Positions 8,707 through 17,900 of a stretch of 64,000 nt of DNA are shown here, piece after piece (within the stretch, counting starts at the first letter, position 1; each line of letters begins with the position of its first letter). The stretch is from Yanghanlia sp047501535. Its GTDB lineage: Bacteria > Pseudomonadota > Gammaproteobacteria > Burkholderiales > Burkholderiaceae_B. Location of the stretch: positions 1 to 64,000 of the forward strand of contig NZ_JAZDRJ010000002.1 in NCBI RefSeq assembly GCF_047501535.1. The letters are read 5' to 3'. The notes beneath the pieces were generated by a model that had not been told where the DNA came from, did not search any database, and was given only the letters and a program-made list of their open reading frames with translations. Position numbers and translations under genes: made by a program.

Positions 8707-9402
8707 ATGAGCACCACCATACTCGTTGTTGAAGACGAGCCAGCCATCCAGGAACTGATTTCCGTCAACCTTTCCTTTGCCGGCCATAAGGTGCTGCGCG
8801 CTTTTGACGCTGAACAAGCCCAAACTCTGATTCGCGCCGAACTGCCCGACCTTATTCTGTTGGACTGGATGCTGCCGGGCGCTTCCGGCATCACTCTGGC
8901 ACGCAGCCTGCGCAGCGATGAGCGCACCCGTCAGGTACCGCTCATCATGCTCACGGCCAAAGGCGCCGAGCACGACAAGGTAGAAGGCCTGGAAGCGGGC
9001 GCCGACGACTACATCACCAAGCCGTTTTCGCCCAAAGAGCTGATCGCCCGCATAAAGGCCGTGCTGCGCCGCCGCGCACCGCAGCTGACCGATGACATTG
9101 TCGAAATCGGCACCTTGAGCCTCGACCCCAGCACTCACCGCGTAGCAGGCAACCAGAAAGCGCTGTCTGTCGGCCCGACCGAATTCCGGCTGCTGCACTT
9201 CTTCATGACACATACTGAACGCGTGTTTTCGCGCGCGCAGTTGCTTGATCAAGTTTGGGGCGACCACGTTTTCGTCGAAGAACGAACCGTAGACGTGCAC
9301 ATCCGCCGATTGCGCAAAGCTCTTGAGCCCACCGGACACGATGCGCATATAGAAACCGTGCGCGGTGCGGGTTATCGTTTCGCTGTCCAACCTCTACGCT
9401 GA
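8707..9402 (+). CDS. phoB: Phosphate regulon response regulator PhoB
   Basis: PhoB is the DNA-binding response regulator of phosphate starvation. It has an N-terminal receiver domain with acidic pocket E9-D10-E11 and phospho-acceptor D53 (LLDWMLPG), and a C-terminal OmpR-type winged helix (about 130-231, with VWGDHVFVEERTVDVHIRRL). At 231 residues it has the normal length. phoR follows 29 bases downstream. No clear Shine-Dalgarno sequence or Pho box is visible in the 194-base divergent gap shared with ubiE. Confidence 0.95.
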   Translation: MSTTILVVEDEPAIQELISVNLSFAGHKVLRAFDAEQAQTLIRAELPDLILLDWMLPGASGITLARSLRSDERTRQVPLIMLTAKGAEHDKVEGLEAGADDYITKPFSPKELIARIKAVLRRRAPQLTDDIVEIGTLSLDPSTHRVAGNQKALSVGPTEFRLLHFFMTHTERVFSRAQLLDQVWGDHVFVEERTVDVHIRRLRKALEPTGHDAHIETVRGAGYRFAVQPLR

Positions 9403-9431
9403 TTTTAGGCGGCCATCGTTCCGCAGACCGT

Positions 9432-10739
9432 ATGACGAAAACGTTGTTTACAGTATTTTTATGGGCCCTCGCAGGCTATGCCTTGGGCTCGTGGTTCGGC
9501 CCGCATATCGGCTGGGGCACGCTCGTCTTCGGTTTATTGCTGATGGTATTGGTCAGCGGCAGGCAGGTGTCACAAATCACGCGCTGGGCGCAGGATATCG
9601 AACGCGCGCCGCCCGCTTCAGTCGGCCCGTGGGATGACATTCTTTCGCTCATCTACCGCAAGCTGCGCAACGACCGCAGGGTGATCGAAAGCCAGGAAAA
9701 CGACATGAAGCGCATGCTGGAAGCGGCTGAAGCATTACCTGACGGTGCGGTGACGCTGGACGGCGATATGAATCTGACCTGGTGCAACCGCAGTGCACGC
9801 CAACACCTGGGCCTGCGCTCCAAAACCGATATTGGTCACAGCATATTCAATATCCTGCGTGCCCCCGAATTCGCCGCCTACGCCCGCCAGGGGCGCTGGA
9901 ACGAAGCCTTACAACTGCACACGCAAAGCAGCGACGGCCAGCCCAAGACCCTGCTCCTGCAACTGGTGGACTACGGGCGGGATCGCTTTTTGATGGTGAC
10001 CCGCGACATCACCCAGATTGAAAGGCTGGAAACCACGCGCAAGGATTTCGTCGCCAACGTTTCCCACGAATTACGCACCCCCCTCACGGTGCTGACCGGC
10101 TTTCTGGAAACCCTGCAAGACATGCCGCCGGATTCCCTGTCTTCCGAACAGCGCCTGCGTTATGTAGGGCTGATGCAGGAACAGGCGGCACGCATGGAAG
10201 CCATTGTTTCCGACCTGCTAACGCTGTCCACCCTGGAATCCTCTCCTCTGGCCGATGCAGAGCCTGTTGATATTAGCGCTCTGGTACAAAAAGCTTTGCA
10301 GCAAGGTCGTGTACTATCGCGTGGGCAACACGTTTTCGTGGAGCACTGCGACGAGACCTTGCAAATTGAAGGCGTAGATACCGAACTGGCGTCAGCGATT
10401 TCCAACCTGATTACCAACGCTGTGCGCTACACCCCTAAAGACGGCACCATTACCGTGAGTTGGTATCGTGATAAAGACGGCAGCGCCGTGTATTCCGTGC
10501 AAGACACCGGCATTGGCATTGCTGCACAAGACCTCCCGCGCCTGACGGAACGCTTCTATCGGGCAGACCGAGGCCGCTCACGAGCCACCGGCGGCACCGG
10601 CCTGGGGCTGGCCATCACCAAGCATGTCGCAATGCGCCACGATGCCGAGCTGCGTATTCAAAGCCGCTACGGGTCAGGCAGCACCTTCTCTCTGGTGTTC
10701 CCGCCCAAACGCATCATCAACACCACCGAACAGGCCTGA
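9432..10739 (+). CDS. phoR: Phosphate regulon sensor histidine kinase PhoR
   Basis: PhoR is the inner-membrane sensor kinase for PhoB. The 435-residue protein begins with two hydrophobic segments (about 5-22 and 28-43) and no large periplasmic domain, as is usual for PhoR. A PAS region (about 95-190) follows, then the HisKA domain with catalytic H212 in VSHELRTPLTVLTG. The HATPase domain carries N (NAVRYTP), G1 (DTGIGI) and G2 (GGTGLGLAI) boxes. phoU and pst genes are not adjacent. Confidence 0.94.
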   Translation: MTKTLFTVFLWALAGYALGSWFGPHIGWGTLVFGLLLMVLVSGRQVSQITRWAQDIERAPPASVGPWDDILSLIYRKLRNDRRVIESQENDMKRMLEAAEALPDGAVTLDGDMNLTWCNRSARQHLGLRSKTDIGHSIFNILRAPEFAAYARQGRWNEALQLHTQSSDGQPKTLLLQLVDYGRDRFLMVTRDITQIERLETTRKDFVANVSHELRTPLTVLTGFLETLQDMPPDSLSSEQRLRYVGLMQEQAARMEAIVSDLLTLSTLESSPLADAEPVDISALVQKALQQGRVLSRGQHVFVEHCDETLQIEGVDTELASAISNLITNAVRYTPKDGTITVSWYRDKDGSAVYSVQDTGIGIAAQDLPRLTERFYRADRGRSRATGGTGLGLAITKHVAMRHDAELRIQSRYGSGSTFSLVFPPKRIINTTEQA

Positions 10740-10848
10740 CCCCCCGCCGCTTTCGTGCCTGCGGGTTTCCGCTGTCTCGACGGCGCGGACCATCTGTATA
10801 AGAATACAGCCTGACCTTCAACCCTCACGTAGCACCGGAAACAGGGGC

Positions 10849-11565
10849 ATGGCTGAATATTCTGAAGACACCGACTGGGATATCGTTGCGCATGGCGATC
10901 GCTGCCTGGTGATTCGTTTTGGCACCGGCATCGACATCACAATCGGCCACCGCTGTGGCGCTGCGGCAGCCGCCTTACGCAGAGCCGCAATACGCGGCGT
11001 CAGCGATATCGTTCCCACATTCAACACCGTGGCCGTTCATTACCTGCCGGGGCGCTTTTCCGTTAATACCAGCGTGCGCAACCTGCAGGCCGAAATCGAA
11101 CGCGTGCTGCACGACGCCGATCTGGACACCGGCAGCACGGGGGGCCAGGTCATAGAGTTGCCCGTCTGCTATGGTGGGGAATACGGCCCTGATCTACCGG
11201 ATGTCGCCCAACGCACGGGCCTGAGCGAAGAAGACGTCATCGCTTTACATGGCCGGGAACCTGCTTATGTATTCATGCTGGGTTTCGCCCCGGGCGCCCC
11301 TTTCATGGGGGTGCACGATGAGCTTTTCGCTCTGCCCCGCCGCCCCACGCCGCGCACCTCCATTCCGGCGGGCTCTGTCGCCATCGCCAACCGGCAGACT
11401 GTCATCTACCCCAACGACCTACCCGGAGGCTGGCACATTATCGGTCGCACGCCGCTGGCCCTGTTCGACCCGTTGCGTGAGCCCGCCACCCTGATTTCCC
11501 CCGGCGACTCTGTGCAGTTCCGCCCTATTTCCGCTGATGCATTCAAGGATTGGCCCCGGCAATGA
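10849..11565 (+). CDS. pxpB: 5-oxoprolinase subunit PxpB
   Basis: PxpB (KipI/YbgJ family, 238 residues) is one subunit of the ATP-dependent PxpABC 5-oxoprolinase, which opens the spontaneously formed metabolite 5-oxoproline to glutamate. The family signature YVFMLGFAPGAPFMG and the cyclophilin-like region near the C terminus (IPAGSVAIANRQTVIYP) are visible. The start is set at MAEYSEDTDW; the upstream in-frame part overlaps phoR. Its TGA overlaps the ATG of pxpC by four bases (ATGA), which indicates coupled translation. pxpA is not in the window. Confidence 0.93.
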   Translation: MAEYSEDTDWDIVAHGDRCLVIRFGTGIDITIGHRCGAAAAALRRAAIRGVSDIVPTFNTVAVHYLPGRFSVNTSVRNLQAEIERVLHDADLDTGSTGGQVIELPVCYGGEYGPDLPDVAQRTGLSEEDVIALHGREPAYVFMLGFAPGAPFMGVHDELFALPRRPTPRTSIPAGSVAIANRQTVIYPNDLPGGWHIIGRTPLALFDPLREPATLISPGDSVQFRPISADAFKDWPRQ

Positions 11566-12572
11566 GTATTACCGTCATCCGTCCCGGCCTAGCCAGCACT
11601 TTTCAGGACTGTGGCCGCCACGGCCACCAGCACCTGGGTGTGCCCGTAGGCGGCGCCATGGATTTGCGCGCCCATCAACTGGCCAATCTTATCGCTGGCA
11701 ACGAGCACGACCACGCCACGCTGGAAATCACCCTGATGGGGCCGACATTACGCTTTGACGCACCGACGTGCATCGCCCTTACTGGCGCCGACCTCAGCCC
11801 TACGGTCAACGGCCTGACCGTCCCCTTGGGCAGGCCGCTCATCATGCATGCCGGCGATATCTTGTCTTTCGGCGAACGCCGCAACGGGGTGCGCTGCTAT
11901 CTGGCCTGGCATGGGGGCATCGCGCTGCCTTCCCTGCTGGGTAGTCAGAGCACCTACTTGCGCGGTGCGCTGGGCGGCTTCCAGGGGCGGACTTTGCGCA
12001 AAGAAGATGTCCTGCCTCTCAATTTATCGTTGCGGGCCAACACCCTTGAGACGCTGGAGGAAAGCCTGGACAGAATGTCCATCTACCTGCCCTCTACCCT
12101 GGCGAACAACCCGCGCACGCATTTACGCGTTATGCGCGGCCCACATACGGAACTGTTCACACAAGAAGCCGTGCACGCGTTGTTTAACAGCCCTTATGTC
12201 ATCACCAACGAATCCGACCGCATGGGTTTTCGCCTTCAGGGGCAGGCCTTGCCGGTACGCGAAAACCGCCAGCTGCTTTCCGAAGGGGCGACCTTTGGCA
12301 GCATACAAGTACCTGCCGACGGCCTGCCCATCGTGTTGATGGCCGACCGGCAATCCATTGGCGGGTATCCGAAAATCGGCCACGTGGCTACGGTAGATCT
12401 GCCGCAACTGGCCCAATGCATGCCAGGCGAAGCGGTGCGATTCGAGGAAATCAGCCTGGCTCAGGCTCAGCAGTTGGACAACCTGCGCGAGCAGGCTTTA
12501 GGGCGGCTGCGCACATCGCTGGCCGGCCTGCGCGAACTTATAGCGCGATGCGTTGCCAACCCTGCCCCATAA
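11562..12572 (+). CDS. pxpC: 5-oxoprolinase subunit PxpC
   Basis: PxpC (KipA/YbgK, biotin-dependent carboxylase-like domain, 336 residues) pairs with PxpB in the 5-oxoprolinase complex. Recognisable parts are the N-terminal STFQDCGRHGHQHLGVPVGG block, ALTGADLSP, and the C-terminal QSIGGYPKIGHVATVD signature. The start MSITVIRPG is fixed by the ATGA overlap with pxpB. The gene ends facing ilvA, which is on the other strand. pxpA, the third subunit, would be expected elsewhere in the genome. Confidence 0.93.
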   Translation: MSITVIRPGLASTFQDCGRHGHQHLGVPVGGAMDLRAHQLANLIAGNEHDHATLEITLMGPTLRFDAPTCIALTGADLSPTVNGLTVPLGRPLIMHAGDILSFGERRNGVRCYLAWHGGIALPSLLGSQSTYLRGALGGFQGRTLRKEDVLPLNLSLRANTLETLEESLDRMSIYLPSTLANNPRTHLRVMRGPHTELFTQEAVHALFNSPYVITNESDRMGFRLQGQALPVRENRQLLSEGATFGSIQVPADGLPIVLMADRQSIGGYPKIGHVATVDLPQLAQCMPGEAVRFEEISLAQAQQLDNLREQALGRLRTSLAGLRELIARCVANPAP

Positions 12573-12614
12573 GGAAGCGCTGAGCCGGCCACCGCACTTC
12601 ACACCCTCAAAGGC

Positions 12615-14123
12615 TTAAAGAAAGAGGGGGTAAGCCGGGTTGTCCGTTTCGTTCCAGTACGGGTAGCCCAGCCCTTCTAAAAACGCCTTGAGCGCTTTTT
12701 TATCGGAAGGCGGCACTTGCAGGCCGACCAGTACGCGCCCGTAATCATCACCTTGGTTGCGATAGTGGAACAGGCTGATATTCCATTCCGGGCTCATGGC
12801 GCTCAGGAAGGTGGTAAGTGCGCCAGGGCGCTCTGGGAACTCGAAACGGAACAGCATCTCGTTCTCGGCCAAAGGCGACTTCCCACCCACCATGTAGCGC
12901 AAATGGGTTTTAGCCATTTCATTGCCGGTGAGGTCCAGCGTTTCGAAGCCCTTACGGCGAAAGCCCGCTTCGAGCTTCTCGATTTCCGGTTCGGAACGTA
13001 TTTGCAGCCCCACGAACACATGGGCTTTTTCCGAATCGGAAATGCGGTAGTTGAATTCGGTAACGTTACGCCGCCCCACCGCTTCGCACAAACGCATAAA
13101 GCTGCCGCGCTGCTCGGGTATGGTCAGCGCGAACACGGCTTCGCGCGCTTCGCCCACGTCGGCACGCTCCGCCACCAGGCGCAGGCGGTCGAAGTTCATA
13201 TTGGCGCCACTGGTCACGGCCACCAAGGTTTTGCCCTTGAGCTTATGCTGGGCTGCATACCGCTTGGCGCCGGCCAACGAAAGCGCACCGGACGGCTCAA
13301 CCACGCTGCGCGTGTCTTGGAAAACATCTTTGATGGCCGCACAGATGGCGTCGGTATCCACCAGCACGAAGTCATCCACGTACTTCTTCGTCAGGCGGAA
13401 GGTTTCTGCGCCAACGTGTTTCACCGCCGTGCCGTCGGCAAACAAGCCGACATCGTTCAACCGCAGGCGGCGACCGGCCTTGACACTGCGCGCCATGGCA
13501 CAAGAATCCACGCTCTGAACACCGATCACCTTGATTTCGGGGCGTAGCTGCTTCACATAGGCGGCTACGCCGGAAATCAAACCGCCGCCCCCTACGGGCA
13601 CGAAAATCGCCTCGATGGGGTCGGGGTGCTGACGCAGGATCTCCATGGCTATCGTGCCTTGGCCGGCAATCACGTCGGGGTCGTCGAAGGGGTGCACAAA
13701 CGTGAGCTTCTCCTTCTTCTGCAACTCCATAGCGTGGTCGAAGGCGTCGTTATAGCTATCGCCCGCCAGCACAACCTCACCACCCAGCGTGCGCACAGCG
13801 TCGACTTTCACCTGAGGCGTGGTTTCCGGCATCACAATCACGGCGCGACAGCCCATGCGGCTGGCGCTCAACGCCACTCCTTGCGCATGATTGCCCGCCG
13901 AAGCGGCAATCACGCCGCGCTTGCGTTCAGCAGGCGTCAGCGCCGCCATCTTGTTGTACGCGCCACGCAACTTGAAACTAAATACCGGCTGAGTGTCTTC
14001 CCGCTTAAGCAACACCGTGTTGCCAATGCGCGCCGACACCTGAGGCGCCGGGTCAAGATCAGATTCAACAGCAACGTCATACACCCTGGCTGTCAGGATG
14101 CGTTTTAGATAATCAGTAGACAT
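12615..14123 (-). CDS. ilvA: Threonine ammonia-lyase, biosynthetic (IlvA)
   Basis: IlvA deaminates L-threonine to 2-oxobutanoate, the committed step to isoleucine. The 502-residue protein has the PLP-dependent fold with the Schiff-base lysine in FSFKLRGAYNKM (K51) and the phosphate-binding loop VGGGGLISG. Two C-terminal ACT-like regulatory domains span about 330-500, so this is the long, isoleucine-inhibited form. The start MSTDYLKRIL matches the family; the extension upstream does not. It is a monocistronic minus-strand gene. Two palindromic repeats lie about 65 bases upstream of its start. Confidence 0.96.
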   Translation of the reverse strand: MSTDYLKRILTARVYDVAVESDLDPAPQVSARIGNTVLLKREDTQPVFSFKLRGAYNKMAALTPAERKRGVIAASAGNHAQGVALSASRMGCRAVIVMPETTPQVKVDAVRTLGGEVVLAGDSYNDAFDHAMELQKKEKLTFVHPFDDPDVIAGQGTIAMEILRQHPDPIEAIFVPVGGGGLISGVAAYVKQLRPEIKVIGVQSVDSCAMARSVKAGRRLRLNDVGLFADGTAVKHVGAETFRLTKKYVDDFVLVDTDAICAAIKDVFQDTRSVVEPSGALSLAGAKRYAAQHKLKGKTLVAVTSGANMNFDRLRLVAERADVGEAREAVFALTIPEQRGSFMRLCEAVGRRNVTEFNYRISDSEKAHVFVGLQIRSEPEIEKLEAGFRRKGFETLDLTGNEMAKTHLRYMVGGKSPLAENEMLFRFEFPERPGALTTFLSAMSPEWNISLFHYRNQGDDYGRVLVGLQVPPSDKKALKAFLEGLGYPYWNETDNPAYPLFL

Positions 14124-14185
14124 GAGAAGAGAACGCGCGCTCGAACGGCGAAGACAAGCCAAAAAGAATACCACCAAACTTGGCT

Positions 14186-14235
14186 AAATTGGGGTCTGAC
14201 CCCATTTCAGCAAAAATCGGGGTCAGACCCCATTT
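14186..14235. repeat. Pair of GGGGTC(T/A)GACCCC palindromic repeats
   Basis: Two near-identical units sit head to tail in the ilvA/YqaA divergent gap. The cores are GGGGTCTGACCCC at 14191-14203 and GGGGTCAGACCCC at 14219-14231, each followed by ATTT. They resemble, but are not identical to, the core GGGACAGACCCC of the 42-bp element found elsewhere in the window. They lack the AACCTGACA arm of that element. Confidence 0.85.
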
Positions 14236-14369
14236 ATACTAGCGCTCTGTTTGACCCCGCTCTGAAATGGATGGGGCTTGCGCTTAAGCGCGTGGTCAGG
14301 CACGGCATTAGCGTTAGATGTAAGTATTAACCGAGCAGGACATTCTCGGCCTGTTCTGATGTGGTTGCT

Positions 14370-14891
14370 ATGGAAGCCTGGCTATATTCTTCAATTCAAT
14401 GGTTGCTGGACACCCTGGCCTTACCTAGTGTGGGGCTAAGCGCTATTTTTACCGTAGCACTGATCTCAGCGACCTTGCTGCCGTTGGGTTCCGAGCCGGC
14501 TGTGTTCGGCTATCTGCAGATTGCCGAAGGCATGTTCTGGCCTGCGGTGCTCGTCGCCACGCTGGGCAACACGATAGGCGGCACCATCAGCTATGGCATG
14601 GGTTATGGCGCTGTGAAGGCGGTGGATCGTTACCGCGAAAAGCATCCTTACCAGCCACGCACGCAAACCACCGGCCGCTGGCACGACTACGTGAGCTGGT
14701 GGCTGCATCGCCTGGGGCCGTCCGCCCTGCTGTTTTCATGGCTGCCGATCGTTGGCGACCCTCTGTGCTCGGTGGCGGGCTGGCTGAAACTGCCGTTATT
14801 GCCCAGCATAATTTATATGGCTATCGGCAAATTCTTGCGCTATGTGACGATGACCAGCGCTTTGCTGTGGTTTTTCCCCGGGAAAATCTGA
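14370..14891 (+). CDS. YqaA/DedA-family inner-membrane protein
   Basis: The 173-residue protein belongs to the SNARE-associated/DedA-like YqaA group (COG1238). Hydrophobic helices are visible around 20-40, 45-80 (EPAVFGYLQIAEGMFWPAVLVATLGNTIGG), 110-135 and 140-170. The glycine-rich NTIGGTISYGMGYG and the FSWLPIVGDPLCSVAGWL segment are typical of the family. Its function is not established; DedA relatives flip polyprenyl phosphate or phospholipids. The start is uncertain: a GTG at 14361 adds three residues. Confidence 0.82.
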   Translation: MEAWLYSSIQWLLDTLALPSVGLSAIFTVALISATLLPLGSEPAVFGYLQIAEGMFWPAVLVATLGNTIGGTISYGMGYGAVKAVDRYREKHPYQPRTQTTGRWHDYVSWWLHRLGPSALLFSWLPIVGDPLCSVAGWLKLPLLPSIIYMAIGKFLRYVTMTSALLWFFPGKI

Positions 14892-14966
14892 AGCCGCAGC
14901 CCCATTCGATTAAACTGATGCTATCTATTCCCGCATCACTACCCTTTCAGGGTGACCGTTCCGCTC

Positions 14967-17900
14967 ATGAATGCCCCCCTTGCCAGTCAAATGCTTGCCG
15001 CGCAGGCTCCCCAGCACGTTTCGCCGCGTCTACGCGAAATTCCTTATAACTACACATCGTATTCAGATCGAGAGATTGTTCTGCGCCTGTTGGGCGAAGA
15101 GGCCTGGCGGCTGTTGTCCGAACTGCGCGCTGAACGGGTCACCGGCCGTTCGGCTCGAATGCTGTTCGAGGTTCTGGGCGACATCTGGGTGGTTCGACGC
15201 AACCCCTATCTGCAGGACGACTTGCTCGACAACCCCAAGCGCCGCAAGTTGCTGATCGAGGCCCTTGAGCACCGCCTGGCCGAAGTTGACCGCCGCCGCG
15301 ACCTGCGTCACCCCGAACGTGACGCCAAGGTAACCGGCCTGCTGTACGCCGCACGGGCGGCCGTACAGGATTTCGACAACGACTTCACACTGTCGAGCGA
15401 ATTGCGTAAGCAAGTCGTGCGTAAACTGTCACGCATTACCGCCAAAGACAATATCAAGTTCGACGGGCTGTCGCGCGTCTCGCACGTCACCGACGCCACT
15501 GACTGGCGAGTGGAATACCCTTTTGTGGTGCTGACGCCTGATAGCGAAAGCGAAATCGCCGCCCTGGTGCGCGCCTGTATCGAGCTCGAACTCACCATTG
15601 TGCCGCGCGGCGGCGGCACCGGCTACACCGGCGGCGCCATCCCCCTCACCTGGCGCTCGGCCGTCATCAACACCGAAAAACTCGATCGCCTCACCGCAGT
15701 CGAACACGTCGAACTACCCGGCTTGGCCGACCCCGTTCCCACCATCCACACCGGTGCGGGCGTGGTCACACGCCGCATTGCCGAAGCCGCTGAAGCCGCA
15801 GGCTACGTATTTGCCGTTGACCCCACATCCGCCGACGCCTCCTGTGCGGGCGGCAACGTCGCCATGAACGCCGGTGGCAAAAAAGCCGTACTGTGGGGCA
15901 CTGCGCTGGACAACCTCGCCTGGTGGCGCATGGTGGACCCGGAAGGCAACTGGCTGGACGTTACCCGTGTCAGCCATAACCTCGGCAAAATTCACGAAGT
16001 CGACGAGGCCCGCTTCGAACTGGTGTGGTCTGATGGCAAAAGCGCACCCGGCGCGATTGTGCTGCGCAGGGAAACCTTGGTTATTGAAGGCAGCCGCTTT
16101 CGCAAAGTGGGCCTGGGTAAAGATGTCACGGACAAGTTCTTGGCCGGCCTGCCCGGCGTACAAAAAGAAGGCTGTGATGGCCTGATCACCGCAGCCCGCT
16201 GGATTGTGCACCGCATGCCCGCCCATACGCGCACGGTCTGTATGGAATTTTTCGGCCAGGCGCGCAATGCCGTGCCTTCGATTGTCGAAGTCAAACAATA
16301 TCTTGACGGCCCGGGGCGCGAGCGCGGCGCTTTGCTGGCCGGCCTGGAGCACCTGGACGAACGTTATCTGCGGGCTGTGGGTTACGCCACCAAAAGCAAG
16401 CGCGGCGACCTGCCCAAAATGGTGCTGATTGGCGACATCGTCGGCGATGACGAAAACGCCGTGGCCATCGCCGCCAGCGAGGTCGTGCGCATTGCCAACA
16501 GCCGTCACGGCGAAGGCTTTGTCGCCGTGACCCCTGAAGCCCGCAAAAAATTCTGGCTGGACCGCGCCCGTACGGCCGCCATCGCCCGCCACACCAACGC
16601 CTTCAAAATCAACGAAGACGTGGTGATTCCGCTGGACCGCATGGGCGAATACACCGATGCCATCGAACGCATCAATATCGAACTGTCGACTCGCAACAAG
16701 CTGCGCCTGCTCGATGAAATCGAGACCTTTCTGCAAGGCGAGCTGCCCGTCGGCAAGGTAGACATCGACGACGTTGAGCACACACGCGAAGCCGTCCTGG
16801 CTCGCCGCACCGAAGACGCCGTCGCCGCCCTGCGCGGGGTACGCGAACGCTGGAGCTGGCTGCTGGCCAACCTGGATGAAAGGCTTTCGCAAAGCCTGGA
16901 CACGCTTGAGGCCATTGGCCTGGGAGACCTCAACGAGGCCTTCAAGCAAAGGCTGGTTGAACAGCCCAACACCACTGTGTTCGATCTGGTGCAAGACCAC
17001 ACCATCCGCATTTCGTGGAAGACCGAAGTGCGGGCGCTCATGGAACGGCTTTTCGCCGGGGCAGATTGCGCCGCTGTGCTGGCCGGCATTCAGGCCGTTC
17101 ACGACCGTGTGCTCAAAAGCCGTGTATTTGTGGCGCTACACATGCATGCGGGCGACGGCAACGTGCACACCAACATCCCGGTCAACTCCGACGATTACGG
17201 CATGCTTCAGGAGGCCAACGAAACCGTTGTCCGCATCATGAAGATCGCCCGCGATTTGAATGGTGTGATTTCCGGTGAACACGGCATCGGCCTGACCAAA
17301 TACGAGTTCCTCACGGAAGAAGAGCTGCGCCCCTTCCACGAGTACAAACAGCGCATCGACCCGAATGGCCGCTTCAACGCGGGCAAGCTGATGCCGGGCG
17401 CTGACCTGCGCAACGCCTGGACGCCCAGCTTCAACCTCCTGGGCCACGAATCGCTCATCATGCAGCGCAGCGAAATCGGCGACATTTCCCACGCCATCAA
17501 AGACTGCCTGCGCTGCGGCAAATGCAAACCGGTCTGTGCCACCCATGTGCCGCGCGCCAACCTGCTGTATTCGCCGCGCAACAAGATTCTCGCCACTTCA
17601 CTGCTGATCGAGGCCTTCCTGTACGAAGAACAGACCCGACGTGGCGTCAGCATCAAGCACTGGGCCGAGTTCGAAGATGTGGCCGACCACTGCACCATCT
17701 GCCACAAGTGCTACAACCCCTGTCCGGTGGATATCGACTTTGGCGATGTCTCCATGGCCATGCGTTCGCTGCTACGCAATATGGGCAAGAAGTCGTTCAA
17801 CCCCGGCACAACCGCGGCGATGTTCTTCTTGAACGCCAAAGACCCTCGCGTGATCAAGGCGACACGCAAGGGCATGATTGACCTGGGCTACAAGGCGCAG

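Noticed and set aside
15714..17102. Long open frame (462 codons) on the minus strand within the dehydrogenase fusion
   Set aside because: It lies wholly inside a conserved plus-strand gene, shows no recognisable domain, and is explained by GC-rich codon structure.
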